A DNA stretch of 64,000 nt from an uncultured Lachnospiraceae bacterium (GCA_944383765.1 CALWQT010000009.1:35065-99064); one strand, 5' to 3'; counted from the stretch's first letter, positions 7,857 through 17,068 are shown. The notes: generated by a model from the sequence alone, not told the origin. Translations and numbers: made by a program.

Positions 7857-8762
7857 ATGATAAAACGGATGGGGCTGAAAGCCTACGGAAAAATCAATCT
7901 GGGTCTGGACGTGATCAGGAAAAGGGAAGATGGATACCATGAAGTGAAGATGGTCATGCAGACCGTTGGAATCTATGATGGGATTGATCTTCGGATCAGA
8001 GAAGGCAGCGGTATCCATGTGGAAACCAATCTTTATTATCTTCCTAATAATGAAAACAATCTGGTGTGGAAAGCGGCGGATCTGCTGATGAAAGAATTTG
8101 ACATCAGGCAGGGAGTGGATATCCGTCTGAAAAAATTTATCCCGGTAGCGGCAGGAATGGCAGGAGGCAGCAGCGATGCAGCAGCTGTTCTGTATGGGAT
8201 CAATAAGATGTTCCGCTTGGGACTGTCCCTGGAAGAATTAAAGGAGCGGGGCGTAAAGATAGGGGCTGATGTGCCGTATTGTCTGATGCGGGGCACGGCG
8301 TTGTCAGAAGGGATCGGGGAGATCCTGACTCCTTTGCCGTCTATGCCTCAGTGCCATGTGCTGTTGGCAAAACCGAATATCAATGTTTCTACCAGATGGG
8401 TATATGAAAATCTCCATGCCAATGAACTGCCTGCAGATGCCCATCCGGATATTGATGGCATGACGGCGGCTATCCGAAATCAGGATCTGCATGGAGTGGC
8501 CAGCCGGATGGGAAATGTGCTGGAACGGGTGACAGAAAAGAGATATCCGGTTATCACTGATATCAAACAGGTGATGATGGAACAGGGGGCGCTGAACGCT
8601 ATGATGAGTGGAAGCGGTCCTACAGTATTCGGACTGTTTGAGGATCGTTTGGCGGCCAAAAAGGCGTATACGGCATTGAGAAAAGGCAGGCTGTCGGATA
8701 AAATGAAACAGGTCTACCTGACAGATTTTTTTAATAACAGGGAGGTTTCCAATGGATTATAA
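7857..8762 (+). CDS. ispE: 4-diphosphocytidyl-2-C-methyl-D-erythritol kinase
   Basis: A 301-residue GHMP-family kinase that phosphorylates the 2-hydroxyl of CDP-methylerythritol, a middle step of the MEP pathway to isoprenoid precursors. Signatures: AYGKINLGLDV at the N-terminus (substrate-binding Lys/Asn), the ATP-binding glycine-rich motif VAAGMAGGSSDAAAVL at about residues 97-112, and MMSGSGPTVFGLF near the C-terminus. Length is normal. ATG 7857 follows AGGAAGG; the frame is open from 7833, but that ATG lacks a site. It overlaps the GntR gene by 11 bp, so the two are translationally coupled. Confidence 0.95.
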   Translation: MIKRMGLKAYGKINLGLDVIRKREDGYHEVKMVMQTVGIYDGIDLRIREGSGIHVETNLYYLPNNENNLVWKAADLLMKEFDIRQGVDIRLKKFIPVAAGMAGGSSDAAAVLYGINKMFRLGLSLEELKERGVKIGADVPYCLMRGTALSEGIGEILTPLPSMPQCHVLLAKPNINVSTRWVYENLHANELPADAHPDIDGMTAAIRNQDLHGVASRMGNVLERVTEKRYPVITDIKQVMMEQGALNAMMSGSGPTVFGLFEDRLAAKKAYTALRKGRLSDKMKQVYLTDFFNNREVSNGL

Positions 8763-9432
8763 TTTGAAGGTGACAATGAATGAGTATCTGCCTTTACGTG
8801 ATGTGGTATTTAATACATTGCGCCAGGCAATCTTAAAAGGAGAGCTGGAGCCGGGGGAAAGACTGATGGAGATCCAGCTGGCAGAACGTCTGGGTGTAAG
8901 CCGGACGCCGATCCGGGAAGCCATCAGAAAATTGGAGCTGGAAGGCCTGGTGCTGATGATCCCAAGAAAAGGTGCTGAGGTTGCAAAGATTTCAGCCAGA
9001 AGTTTAAGAGATGTATTGGAAGTGCGCCGCGCCCTGGAAGAGCTGGCGATTGAACTGGCCTGCCAGAGAATGAGTGAAGATGACGTAGAAGCGCTTAAGA
9101 AAGCCCAGGAAGATTTCAAGAGTGCTATTGTCGACGGAGATGCCATGAGGATTGCGGAAACTGACGAGCATTATCATGATGTGATCTATGCCGGCACTGG
9201 CAATGTAAAGCTGGTACAGATGCTGAATAATTTAAGAGAGCAGATGTATCGTTACCGTCTGGAATATATCAAAGATGAAGATAAACGGAAGATTCTGATC
9301 CTGGAGCACGAGCGCATTCTGAAAGCAGTACGGGACAGGAAAGTGACAGATGCCAAAGAAGCGATGAGAGAGCATATTGATAACCAGGAGATCACAGTAA
9401 CCAAGAATATTGCGGAGAAGGAGAATGGATGA
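8752..9432 (+). CDS. GntR-family (FadR/FCD) transcriptional regulator
   Basis: A 226-residue regulator with an N-terminal winged helix (about 10-75, with the GntR signature ERLGVSRTPIREAIRKLELEG in its core) and an all-helical C-terminal FCD domain (about 85-215) that in this family binds a small acid or metal ligand; the metal-binding pattern Asp/His is suggested by DEHYHDVIY and EHIDNQE. It starts inside the end of ispE and ends overlapping the next small gene by 4 bp. The palindrome at the operon promoter suggests it represses its own operon. The effector is unknown. Confidence 0.9.
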   Translation: MDYNLKVTMNEYLPLRDVVFNTLRQAILKGELEPGERLMEIQLAERLGVSRTPIREAIRKLELEGLVLMIPRKGAEVAKISARSLRDVLEVRRALEELAIELACQRMSEDDVEALKKAQEDFKSAIVDGDAMRIAETDEHYHDVIYAGTGNVKLVQMLNNLREQMYRYRLEYIKDEDKRKILILEHERILKAVRDRKVTDAKEAMREHIDNQEITVTKNIAEKENG

Positions 9433-9620
9433 CGTTTAAAGAAAGGTATCTGGCGGGAGAGATCCCATTTGAGGACATTGATCTGTACATAGAGGAGTGG
9501 AATGCAAGCGATGATACCAGGCGTCTGGCAGAATTTTTAGGACTTACCGAGGAAGAAGAGGATGTCTGGGTGGAACAGAGCGATGAGGCATTGTGTGAGA
9601 TGCTGGATCAGCAGAAATAG
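9429..9620 (+). CDS. Small acidic protein of unknown function
   Basis: A 63-residue, strongly acidic protein (many Glu and Asp, including EEEEDVWVEQ). It overlaps the GntR gene by the four bases ATGA, a classic coupled arrangement, and is followed at once by a strong terminator, so it is the last gene of the ispE-gntR operon. It is predicted to be helical and soluble, with no signal or membrane segment. I do not recognise a function; small proteins with a similar FLGLTEEE pattern occur in other Clostridia. Confidence 0.7.
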   Translation: MTFKERYLAGEIPFEDIDLYIEEWNASDDTRRLAEFLGLTEEEEDVWVEQSDEALCEMLDQQK

Positions 9621-9667
9621 AAGATACGGAAGCGGCGGCAGTGTGCCAGGCTTCCGTATCTTTTTTT
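9621..9667 (+). terminator. Terminator of the ispE-gntR operon
   Basis: A perfect 13-bp stem (9621-9633 with 9650-9662) followed by a run of T. Confidence 0.9.
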
Positions 9668-9710
9668 GACAGGGAGCATATTAAAAGTATGTAAAAATTT
9701 TTGGATGAGA

Positions 9711-9739
9711 TTGACAAGGTGACAACCTGTCACTATAAT
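9711..9739 (+). promoter_or_regulatory. Consensus promoter of the efflux operon
   Basis: TTGACA (9711-9716), 17 bp, TATAAT (9734-9739): perfect consensus. Its -10 box lies in the middle of the TetR operator, so it should be strong when derepressed. Confidence 0.88.
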
Positions 9740-9758
9740 TAGTGACAGGTTGTCACCT
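9717..9758. promoter_or_regulatory. Double TetR-type operator over the efflux promoter
   Basis: A perfect 18-bp inverted repeat (9717-9734 and 9741-9758) with a 6-bp spacer. Each arm is itself a palindrome, GTGAC-5-GTCAC, giving two operators that flank the -10 box. Binding would block polymerase; the adjacent TetR gene is the obvious ligand. Confidence 0.85.
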
Positions 9759-9788
9759 GATAATATGGAGATAGAAAGGACGGATGGA

Positions 9789-10409
9789 ATGCCTACAGAA
9801 CGCTTTTTTCATTTAAGCGAAGATAAAAGAAAACGGATTCTGAAAGCAGCCAGGAAAGAATTTATCAGAGTTCCCTTTGAAGAGGTTTCCATTAACCAGA
9901 TCATTAAAAATGCAGAAATTTCCAGAGGAAGTTTTTATACATATTTTGAAGATAAAAACGATCTGCTTCGTTATGTTTTTCAGGATACAAAACAGAACTA
10001 CATAAATTTCTGCAAAAAAAGCCTGGTAGACCACAAAGGCGATTTCTGGAAAATGATGGAAGACATTTTTGAAAAAATGGTATGTGAACCATATAGCAGT
10101 GACCTGGCGAAGATGCTCCAGAATATCATGTCTTACAGCGAGGCGGTAAATATCCTTCAGATGGGGCATAACGATGAATGTACCGGCCAGCGGATTGACG
10201 AATGGGTTTTTGAGCATATGGACAGAACCGGAATGAGGAGAAAGACTGCGGAGGAGCTGAAAGCTGCCATGGAATTTGGTATGCTTGCCGTTCTGACAGC
10301 GTTTACCCAACGGTACAAAAAACATATGGATGTAGGTCAGATCAGGCAGATGTTTTACTTCAAGATGGATATTTTAAAGTATGGTATCGCAGAGCGCATA
10401 ACGGAATAA
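9789..10409 (+). CDS. TetR/AcrR-family repressor of the efflux operon
   Basis: A 206-residue regulator with an N-terminal TetR helix-turn-helix (about 15-60: RILKAARKEF, then VSINQIIKNAEISRGSFYTY and FEDKNDLL) and a helical ligand-binding domain. It heads the operon encoding an RND pump and probably represses it from the double operator directly upstream until a toxic compound binds. The frame is open from within the operator (9750), but ATG 9789 has AAAGGA 8 bp upstream and is preferred. The MFP gene begins 12 bp after its stop. Confidence 0.92.
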   Translation: MPTERFFHLSEDKRKRILKAARKEFIRVPFEEVSINQIIKNAEISRGSFYTYFEDKNDLLRYVFQDTKQNYINFCKKSLVDHKGDFWKMMEDIFEKMVCEPYSSDLAKMLQNIMSYSEAVNILQMGHNDECTGQRIDEWVFEHMDRTGMRRKTAEELKAAMEFGMLAVLTAFTQRYKKHMDVGQIRQMFYFKMDILKYGIAERITE

Positions 10410-10421
10410 GAGGAGGAAATT

Positions 10422-11516
10422 ATGACTAAGCGTGGTAAGATCATCACAGGAATTGTAGTAGCAGGAGTTCTTGCAGTTCTGGTAGTACCCAGATTTTTGA
10501 AACCGGCAGAAGTGGCGGATCCGGCAGTGGCTCCTGTGGTAAGAGCAGAAAAACCGGAGACAGGAACTATTACCTTATACCGGGAACTGACAGGGACCAT
10601 AGAACCGGCAGACCTTGTGTATGTGACGCCGAAATTAGCAGGCGAGGTAACAGAAGTTTATGTAAAGACGGGAGACCAGGTGGCGGAAGGGCAGCCTATC
10701 TGTAAGATTGACAATAAGCAGCTGGACAGTGCAAAGATTACTATGGAAACCGCCCAGGTAGCTTTGAATGATGCCCAGGCGAATTTAAACAGAATGCAGG
10801 CCCTTTATGCCAGTGGAGATATTTCTGCCCAGGCATTTGAACAGACCCAGTCTGCTTTTTCCCAGGCCCAGCTTCAGTACAGCAGCGCGAAACTGAATTA
10901 TGATACTCAGCTGGAATATACTACGATCACAGCACCGATTGCCGGTACGGTGGAAACCTGTGATGTGGACATTCATGATATGATTTCTCAAACGGCTCCT
11001 GTGTGTGTGATTTCCGGAGGAGAAGGCATGATGGTGAAATTTTCAGTTCCGGAAAAAATCGCCCTGAATTTATCGGCAGGCGATGAACTGTATGTGGAAA
11101 AAGGAAGCGAGACCTATGATGGGACGATCACTGAGGTGAGTTCCATGGTGGACGCTTCCACAGGACTGTTTCCGGTGAAAGGATCTCTTCCTGGTGCGGG
11201 AAGCCTGGCCACCGGTTCTACAGTAAAACTTTCCGTTGTGTCGGAACAAGCAGAGAATGTCATGACCCTTCCTGTAGATACGGTTTATTATGAAGGAGGA
11301 GAAGCCTACGTTTATACTTATGAAGGCGGTGTGATCCATAAAGTCCCGGTGGAAGTGGGAATCTATGATTCGGAACGGATTCAGATCATATCAGGGATTG
11401 ACGGGGATACTATGGTGCTTACCACATGGAATTCTGAACTGTATGAAGGGGCGGAGGTATCCCTGGAAGAAGATATTTCTGCGAATGCTCCGTCTTCCGG
11501 ATCAGACGGACAGTAA
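10422..11516 (+). CDS. RND efflux periplasmic-adaptor (membrane fusion) subunit
   Basis: A 364-residue HlyD/AcrA-like adaptor. It has one N-terminal membrane segment (about 7-25), a biotinyl-lipoyl-like half motif (VKTGDQVAEGQPICKIDN), an alpha-helical hairpin of about 65 residues (Gln/Ala-rich heptads around 100-160), the second half motif ITAPIAGTVE, and beta-barrel and membrane-proximal domains. In Gram-negative pumps this protein joins the RND pump to TolC; here it probably links the pump to the two TolC-like proteins or extends across the wall. It has GAGGAGG as its start site and lies in the tetR-MFP-RND-TolC-TolC operon. Confidence 0.92.
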   Translation: MTKRGKIITGIVVAGVLAVLVVPRFLKPAEVADPAVAPVVRAEKPETGTITLYRELTGTIEPADLVYVTPKLAGEVTEVYVKTGDQVAEGQPICKIDNKQLDSAKITMETAQVALNDAQANLNRMQALYASGDISAQAFEQTQSAFSQAQLQYSSAKLNYDTQLEYTTITAPIAGTVETCDVDIHDMISQTAPVCVISGGEGMMVKFSVPEKIALNLSAGDELYVEKGSETYDGTITEVSSMVDASTGLFPVKGSLPGAGSLATGSTVKLSVVSEQAENVMTLPVDTVYYEGGEAYVYTYEGGVIHKVPVEVGIYDSERIQIISGIDGDTMVLTTWNSELYEGAEVSLEEDISANAPSSGSDGQ

Positions 11517-11529
11517 GGAGGGGTAAGAC

Positions 11530-14500
11530 ATGGGATTGACGAAAGCAGTATTAAAACGGCCGGTCACAACTGTACTGGTGATTCTCTGTCTGATCGTATT
11601 CGGAATCAGTTCCATATTTTCTTCCAAGATGGAATTGACACCAGAGATGAGTATGCCCATGATGGTTGTCTACGCGGTGTATCCGGGAGCCAGCCCTGAT
11701 GATGTGACGGAATTGGTGACAAAGCCGATCGAAGATGAAGTGGGTACGCTGAATGGTATCAAAAGCACCACTTCTTATTCCAGTGAAAACGTATCTATGG
11801 TCCTTCTGGAGTATGAATATGGAACCGATATGGATAAATCCTACTCGGATCTGAAGAAGAAGATGGATAACATGACACTTCCGGAAGATGTGGACCCGCC
11901 TACGATTATGGAATTTAATATCAATGATACTGCCAGCATGATGCTGTCTGTCAACGATGAAGAAGTAGATAATTTATATAATTTCGTAAATAATCAGATT
12001 GTTCCGGAATTAGAGAAAATTTCTTCTGTAGCCAGTGTAGATGTGAGCGGGGGACGTGCACAGTATATTCAGGTGGAACTGATACCGGAAAAACTGTCCC
12101 AATACCATCTGGACATGAATACGATCATGACAGCGATTTCCGGTTCCAGCCTGTCCTATCCGGCAGGTTCCACAGAAGTGGGAAACCAGTCCCTGTCCGT
12201 GACTACAGGGGTTTCTTTTGATACGGTGGACCGGTTGAAATCCATTCCCATTACGGTGGGAGGGGGAAATGTGATTTACCTGGAAGATGTGGCGAATGTG
12301 GGATATGCCCTGGAAGATCAGTCAGGAATCGGACGCTATAATGGAAAGGATACCATGACGCTGTCGCTGAAACAGCAGCAGAAAAGCAGCGCAATGGAAA
12401 TGTCAGAAGATGTGACCAGAACATTAAACAGCCTGATGGAAAGAAATCCTGGATTGGAGATCACCACAATCTATGATGCTCAGGATAATATCCAGGAGTC
12501 ATTGTCTTCGGTATACCAGACTATGATCATGGCAATCGTGGTATCTATGGTGATCATTTTTCTGTTCTTCGGAGAAATCAAAGCGTCTCTGATAGTAGGA
12601 ACTTCCATTCCAATTTCTATTTTGGCATCGCTGATCCTGATGAACTTAATGGGCTTTTCCCTGAATGTGATCACCATGGGAAGTCTGGTCCTGGGAGTGG
12701 GAATGATGGTAGATAACTCGATCGTTGTTCTGGAAAGCTGCTTCAGGGCTACAGAAAAAACAGGATTTCACGAATATCGCAATGCAGCTCTGAAAGGAGC
12801 CAGCGTGGTGATCCACTCTATCATTGGTTCTACGGCGACGACCTGTGTGGTATTTCTTCCTCTGGCCTTTTTACAGGGAATCACCGGGCAGATGTTTAAG
12901 CCTTTAGGTTTTACCATTGTGTTCTGTATGGTGGCGTCCCTGATATCAGCTATGACAGTCGTACCTCTTTGTTATGCCAGCTATCGGCCGCGGGAAAAAA
13001 CAACAGCACCCCTTTCCACCCCTGTCAGGAAAATGCAGGAAGGGTACAGAGCTATTATGGAAAAACTGCTGCCCAGGAAAAAGACAGTTATGTTTACTTC
13101 CATAGGTCTGCTTCTGTTTTCTTTCTTCCTGGCGTCCCAGATTGGTATGGAACTGATGCCCTCTGTGGATGAAGGGCAGATTGCGATCAATGTAGATATG
13201 AGACCTGGTCTTACCCTTGACCGGGCAGATGAACTGCTGCATCAGATAGAGGATTATATTTCTCAGGATGATAATCTGGATTCTTACAGTTTATCTTACG
13301 GTGCTTCGGGAATGGGAAGTATTTCGGGTTCAGGAGCTTCCATCACAGCTTATCTGAAAGATGACCGTACGATGGAGACGAAGGAAGTGGCAAGAGCCTG
13401 GAGAAAAGAACTGAGTACGTTGGCTGATTGTGACGTGACCGTATCGGAGACCTCATCGACCAGTACCATGTCCGTAGATATGGATTCCGTAGACTTTATT
13501 CTGGAAAGTACCCAGTATGAGGAATTGAAAGAAGTGTCTGACAGGATCATGGAAGATATGAGAAAAAGGAGTGATGTGACGAATGTCCATTCCAGCCTGG
13601 AAAATTCTGCGCCCCTGGTCAAGATAGATGTGGATCCGGTAAAAGCCACTGCGGAAGGCCTGAATGCGGCTATGATCGGGTCTACAGTCAATGCCATGCT
13701 TTCCGGTAAAGAAGCTACTACCCTGGAAGTAGACGGAGAAGATATCAGTGTAAAAGTAGAATATCCTAAGGACAGCTATAAGACGATAGACCAGTTAAAA
13801 GGGATTGTGCTTACGAATACAATGGGACAGAATGTGCCGCTGACAGATGTGGCAGATGTGGTGTTTGAAGACAGCCCTCAGAGTATTATGCGGGTGGATA
13901 AACAATATCAGGTAACAGTTTCCGCAGATTATACGGACCAGGCGCCTGTGGACAGGAACAAGGCGAAAGCAGCTCTCAATGAAGAGGTGGTCCGGCCGAA
14001 TATGACCGCATCCATATCCATGGCCCAGAATGCGGTAGATGAGATGATGGTGGAGGAGTTTACAGCTCTGATCCGTGCCATAGCCATCGCAGTATTCCTG
14101 ATTTTTGTAGTAATGGCAGCTCAGTTTGAATCACCGAAGTTTTCTGTTATGGTCATGACTACCATTCCGTTTGCGCTGATTGGTTCCTTTGGATTCCTGT
14201 TTCTGGCCGATGCTACGATCAGTATGCCGTCTTTGCTGGGATTCCTGATGCTTGTGGGAACGGTAGTAAATAATGGTATTTTGTATGTAGATACAGTAAA
14301 TCAGTACCGGCAGGAAATGGATATGAAGACAGCTTTGATCGAAGCGGGAGCTACCAGGCTCAGGCCGATTCTGATGACCACACTGACTACGGTCATTGCC
14401 ATGATACCTATGGCATTGGCATATGGACAGAGTGGAGAACTGATGCAGGGACTGGCGCTTGTAAATGTAGGAGGCCTTTGTGCTTCTACTGTCCTGTCCC

Positions 14501-14571
14501 TTCTGATGCTTCCTGTTTATTATACGCTGATGAACAAAAAGAAAAAGAAGGAGCAGTGGATTGTTGATTAA
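11530..14571 (+). CDS. RND-superfamily efflux permease (AcrB/HAE1-like)
   Basis: A 1013-residue proton-driven multidrug pump of the AcrB type, with the usual twelve helices and two large extracytoplasmic loops. The first helix is followed by SKMELTPEMSMP, and TM4 carries GVGMMVDNSIVVLE at about residues 388-401, where the Asp of the proton relay is present but the second Asp of AcrB is Asn. The repeat half shows GFLMLVGTVVNNGILYVD around 910. Length is near the HAE1 norm. It exports hydrophobic compounds, probably together with the adaptor directly upstream. SD AAGGAGG. Confidence 0.95.
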   Translation: MGLTKAVLKRPVTTVLVILCLIVFGISSIFSSKMELTPEMSMPMMVVYAVYPGASPDDVTELVTKPIEDEVGTLNGIKSTTSYSSENVSMVLLEYEYGTDMDKSYSDLKKKMDNMTLPEDVDPPTIMEFNINDTASMMLSVNDEEVDNLYNFVNNQIVPELEKISSVASVDVSGGRAQYIQVELIPEKLSQYHLDMNTIMTAISGSSLSYPAGSTEVGNQSLSVTTGVSFDTVDRLKSIPITVGGGNVIYLEDVANVGYALEDQSGIGRYNGKDTMTLSLKQQQKSSAMEMSEDVTRTLNSLMERNPGLEITTIYDAQDNIQESLSSVYQTMIMAIVVSMVIIFLFFGEIKASLIVGTSIPISILASLILMNLMGFSLNVITMGSLVLGVGMMVDNSIVVLESCFRATEKTGFHEYRNAALKGASVVIHSIIGSTATTCVVFLPLAFLQGITGQMFKPLGFTIVFCMVASLISAMTVVPLCYASYRPREKTTAPLSTPVRKMQEGYRAIMEKLLPRKKTVMFTSIGLLLFSFFLASQIGMELMPSVDEGQIAINVDMRPGLTLDRADELLHQIEDYISQDDNLDSYSLSYGASGMGSISGSGASITAYLKDDRTMETKEVARAWRKELSTLADCDVTVSETSSTSTMSVDMDSVDFILESTQYEELKEVSDRIMEDMRKRSDVTNVHSSLENSAPLVKIDVDPVKATAEGLNAAMIGSTVNAMLSGKEATTLEVDGEDISVKVEYPKDSYKTIDQLKGIVLTNTMGQNVPLTDVADVVFEDSPQSIMRVDKQYQVTVSADYTDQAPVDRNKAKAALNEEVVRPNMTASISMAQNAVDEMMVEEFTALIRAIAIAVFLIFVVMAAQFESPKFSVMVMTTIPFALIGSFGFLFLADATISMPSLLGFLMLVGTVVNNGILYVDTVNQYRQEMDMKTALIEAGATRLRPILMTTLTTVIAMIPMALAYGQSGELMQGLALVNVGGLCASTVLSLLMLPVYYTLMNKKKKKEQWIVD

Positions 14572-14583
14572 GGAGGAAAAAAT

Positions 14584-15753
14584 ATGAAAGCAACGGTTAG
14601 CAGACTGGCTGGAGCCCTGTCTCTTGCAGTAGCAGTGTCAGTGAATCTGCCTGCGGCTGCACTGGCAGCAAGTCCTGAGTTTGCCAGAACACAGGAAGAA
14701 TGGGCGAAACTTCGGGATAATACCCTGGAGTATGGGGAAATCCCGGCTCTGATCCATGAATATAACCCTACGGTTCAGAACAATCTGGTTTCTTTTGAAG
14801 ATTACAGGGGAAAAACCCAGAATGAGATCAGCCAGGGGTATCGGGATGCTGCCGAAGAACTTTATGCCAGTATTGACTGGCCGTCTCAGGACGATCCGGG
14901 ATATGCCATGCTTTATTCTGCGGCAGAGACTGCCCAGGCCCAGGCAAAAAAGCTGGAAAAAATGGCAGACGAGAATGTGTCGGATGGTGTGATCATCAAG
15001 CTGCAGTATGACCAGACAGAAGCGGCTCTGGCAAGTTCCGCCCAGAACCTGATGAATCAGTATTACCAGCTTCAGGAAAAGCTGAAAACAGCCCAGGCGG
15101 CCCAGGAACTGGCAGCAGTATCGCTAACATCTGCCCAGGCCAGGGCGGCCCAGGGAATGGCGACAGCGAATGATGTGCTTTCTGCTCAGGAAAATGTAAA
15201 AAAGGCAGAAGCCGGAGTTATGAACGTTCAGGCAAATATTCAGAAAGTACGGCAGAATCTTCAGGTCATGACGGGCTGGACCTATGATGCGGCTGCTGAA
15301 ATCGGACCAATGCCGGAACTGGATATCAGCAGGATAGACTCCATGAATCCGGAAACGGATAAAGCCAAAGCTTTGGAACATAACTATACCCTTCAGATTG
15401 ATAAAAGAAAGCTGGAAAATTCCGAGGATAGTGCCAATAAGCAGATCCAGCAGAATACAGTGGCCAATGATGAGCAGAAAATAGGGGCGGCTCTTTCTAA
15501 TCTGTACAGCCAGGTTTTGCAGGCAAGGGATTCGTATAACCAGGCGAAATCAGCTTTGGAACTGGAACAGCAGAACATGGAAGCAGCACAGAGAAAATAT
15601 GACCTGGGCATGATGTCACGTCTGGAATATCTTCAGGTACAGAATACATTTGTAGGAAAAAAAGCGGAATACCGGATTCAGGAACTGAATCTTCAGGGAG
15701 CTATGGATGCTTATGACTGGGCTTTGAAAGGCAGTATGACCTTGAACGGATAA
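14584..15753 (+). CDS. TolC-like (OEP-family) exported protein 1
   Basis: A 389-residue protein with a cleavable-looking signal peptide (about 1-29, ending ALAA) and a mature part dominated by long Gln/Ala-rich coiled-coil helices in two halves, the arrangement seen in the alpha-barrel of TolC. The repeated motif AQGMATANDVLSAQ and LGMMSRLEYLQVQ are typical of the outer-membrane efflux protein family. No clear beta-barrel strands were seen, so it may be a periplasm-like extension through the cell wall rather than a true outer-membrane channel. It is paralogous to the next gene. Confidence 0.8.
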   Translation: MKATVSRLAGALSLAVAVSVNLPAAALAASPEFARTQEEWAKLRDNTLEYGEIPALIHEYNPTVQNNLVSFEDYRGKTQNEISQGYRDAAEELYASIDWPSQDDPGYAMLYSAAETAQAQAKKLEKMADENVSDGVIIKLQYDQTEAALASSAQNLMNQYYQLQEKLKTAQAAQELAAVSLTSAQARAAQGMATANDVLSAQENVKKAEAGVMNVQANIQKVRQNLQVMTGWTYDAAAEIGPMPELDISRIDSMNPETDKAKALEHNYTLQIDKRKLENSEDSANKQIQQNTVANDEQKIGAALSNLYSQVLQARDSYNQAKSALELEQQNMEAAQRKYDLGMMSRLEYLQVQNTFVGKKAEYRIQELNLQGAMDAYDWALKGSMTLNG

Positions 15754-15765
15754 GGAGGCTTATAG

Positions 15766-16932
15766 ATGAGGAAAAAGACTAGGCGGTGCGGTTCCCTATG
15801 TTTGGCGGCTGTGATGGCAGCGATGCTGGCTGCACCTGTTCAGGCTGCCTCTCTTTCCGATTATGATGAGGCAACCAGAACCCGGCTTCAGGACCAGGTG
15901 CTGGAATATGATGAAATTCCTGCCTTGGTATCCCTGTACAATCCGGATATGCAGCAGGCATATGTGAGGATGGAAGATTCCCTTTCCGTGTACCGGAACG
16001 GTATGACAGAGTACAAGAACCGGGCTGCTGAACTGGACAGAGAGGCGGACAAAGCTTCTGAAAACGGAGATATGGCGGAGAGCATGGTATACAAGACCAA
16101 TGCGGCGGCCATGCGGAGTATGGCGAAAGAATATAAGAAAGCAGTGGAGCGGGCTGAGAGTGTAAGCAGTACCAGAAGCCTGATGCAGGCGGAGGATACG
16201 ATAACCATGTATGTACAGCAGATGGTCCAGGGATATGCCCAGATGGAGTCCGGATGCCGGATCGGAGAAAAGAGTGTGGAACTAGCCCAGGCTGCTTATG
16301 ATTCTGCAGTGGTACAGAGTGGGTTGGGGATGGCATCAGCAGCTGATGTGAAAGCGGCTGAAAACAGTCTTCAGACGGCCCAGGCCGGACTGCGGGCAGC
16401 TGAGGAAGGGAAGAACGCCATGAAACAGAATATCTGCATGATGACCGGCTGGGATTATCAGGCAGATATGACCATAGCAGGTGTTCCGGAACTGGATCTT
16501 GGGCAGATTGAATCTGTCAATCTCCAGGCGGATACGGAAAAAGCGATCAATAATAATTATGAATTGATTTCCATACGCCAGGGAAAGGCGAATACTACGG
16601 TGACAAAGAATGTAAGGGAACGGAGCCTGAGTGAAAAGGAACAGGAAATCAGGATTTCCATGACCAGCCTGTATGAGACGCTGAGACAGAAATTAAGTGA
16701 AAAAGAAGGGGCAGATGCCGCCTGGGCTGCGGCACAGAAAGAGAGAGAAGCTCTGGATAGAAAACAGCAGCTGGGTATGGTAGGACGTTTGGAATACCTC
16801 CAGGGAGAATTAGCCTACCTTCAGGCAGAAAGTGCAAAACAGGCGGCTGATCTGGAACTTAGAAAAGCGTATGAAGAATATGAGTGGCAGGTAACAGGTA
16901 TTTCTGTTTCAGGGACTGCCGGAGAGCAATAA
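15766..16932 (+). CDS. TolC-like (OEP-family) exported protein 2
   Basis: A 388-residue paralogue of the preceding protein: signal peptide (to about residue 27), then EYDEIPALVSLYNPD matching EYGEIPALIHEYNP of its neighbour, the GLGMASAADVKAAEN hairpin and QLGMVGRLEYLQGE near the C-terminus. Like its partner it is mostly helical coiled coil. The tandem pair probably arose by duplication and may form a mixed assembly with the RND pump. SD TAAGGAGG, 12 bp after the first copy; last gene of the efflux operon. Confidence 0.8.
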   Translation: MRKKTRRCGSLCLAAVMAAMLAAPVQAASLSDYDEATRTRLQDQVLEYDEIPALVSLYNPDMQQAYVRMEDSLSVYRNGMTEYKNRAAELDREADKASENGDMAESMVYKTNAAAMRSMAKEYKKAVERAESVSSTRSLMQAEDTITMYVQQMVQGYAQMESGCRIGEKSVELAQAAYDSAVVQSGLGMASAADVKAAENSLQTAQAGLRAAEEGKNAMKQNICMMTGWDYQADMTIAGVPELDLGQIESVNLQADTEKAINNNYELISIRQGKANTTVTKNVRERSLSEKEQEIRISMTSLYETLRQKLSEKEGADAAWAAAQKEREALDRKQQLGMVGRLEYLQGELAYLQAESAKQAADLELRKAYEEYEWQVTGISVSGTAGEQ

Positions 16933-16934
16933 AA

Positions 16935-16953
16935 CGGCAGGGCAATCCTGCCG
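16935..16953 (-). terminator. Terminator of spoIIR (minus strand)
   Basis: CGGCAGG/CCTGCCG stem with a 5-base loop. On the minus strand it is followed by TTTTAT, as needed to end the leftward spoIIR transcript. Confidence 0.6.
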
Positions 16954-16961
16954 GAAGAGAG

Positions 16962-16989
16962 AAACAGTTGCATGAGCAGCTGTTTTTTT
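16962..16989 (+). terminator. Terminator of the efflux operon
   Basis: A 10-bp stem (one G-U pair), 4-base loop and a run of seven T. Confidence 0.85.
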
Positions 16990-17068
16990 CTGTGGTGCAG
17001 AAGAAAACGGTAACATGAATGTCAAATGGTTCTGTTAATATGGATGCCAAAAAGACAGTGAAGGAGGC

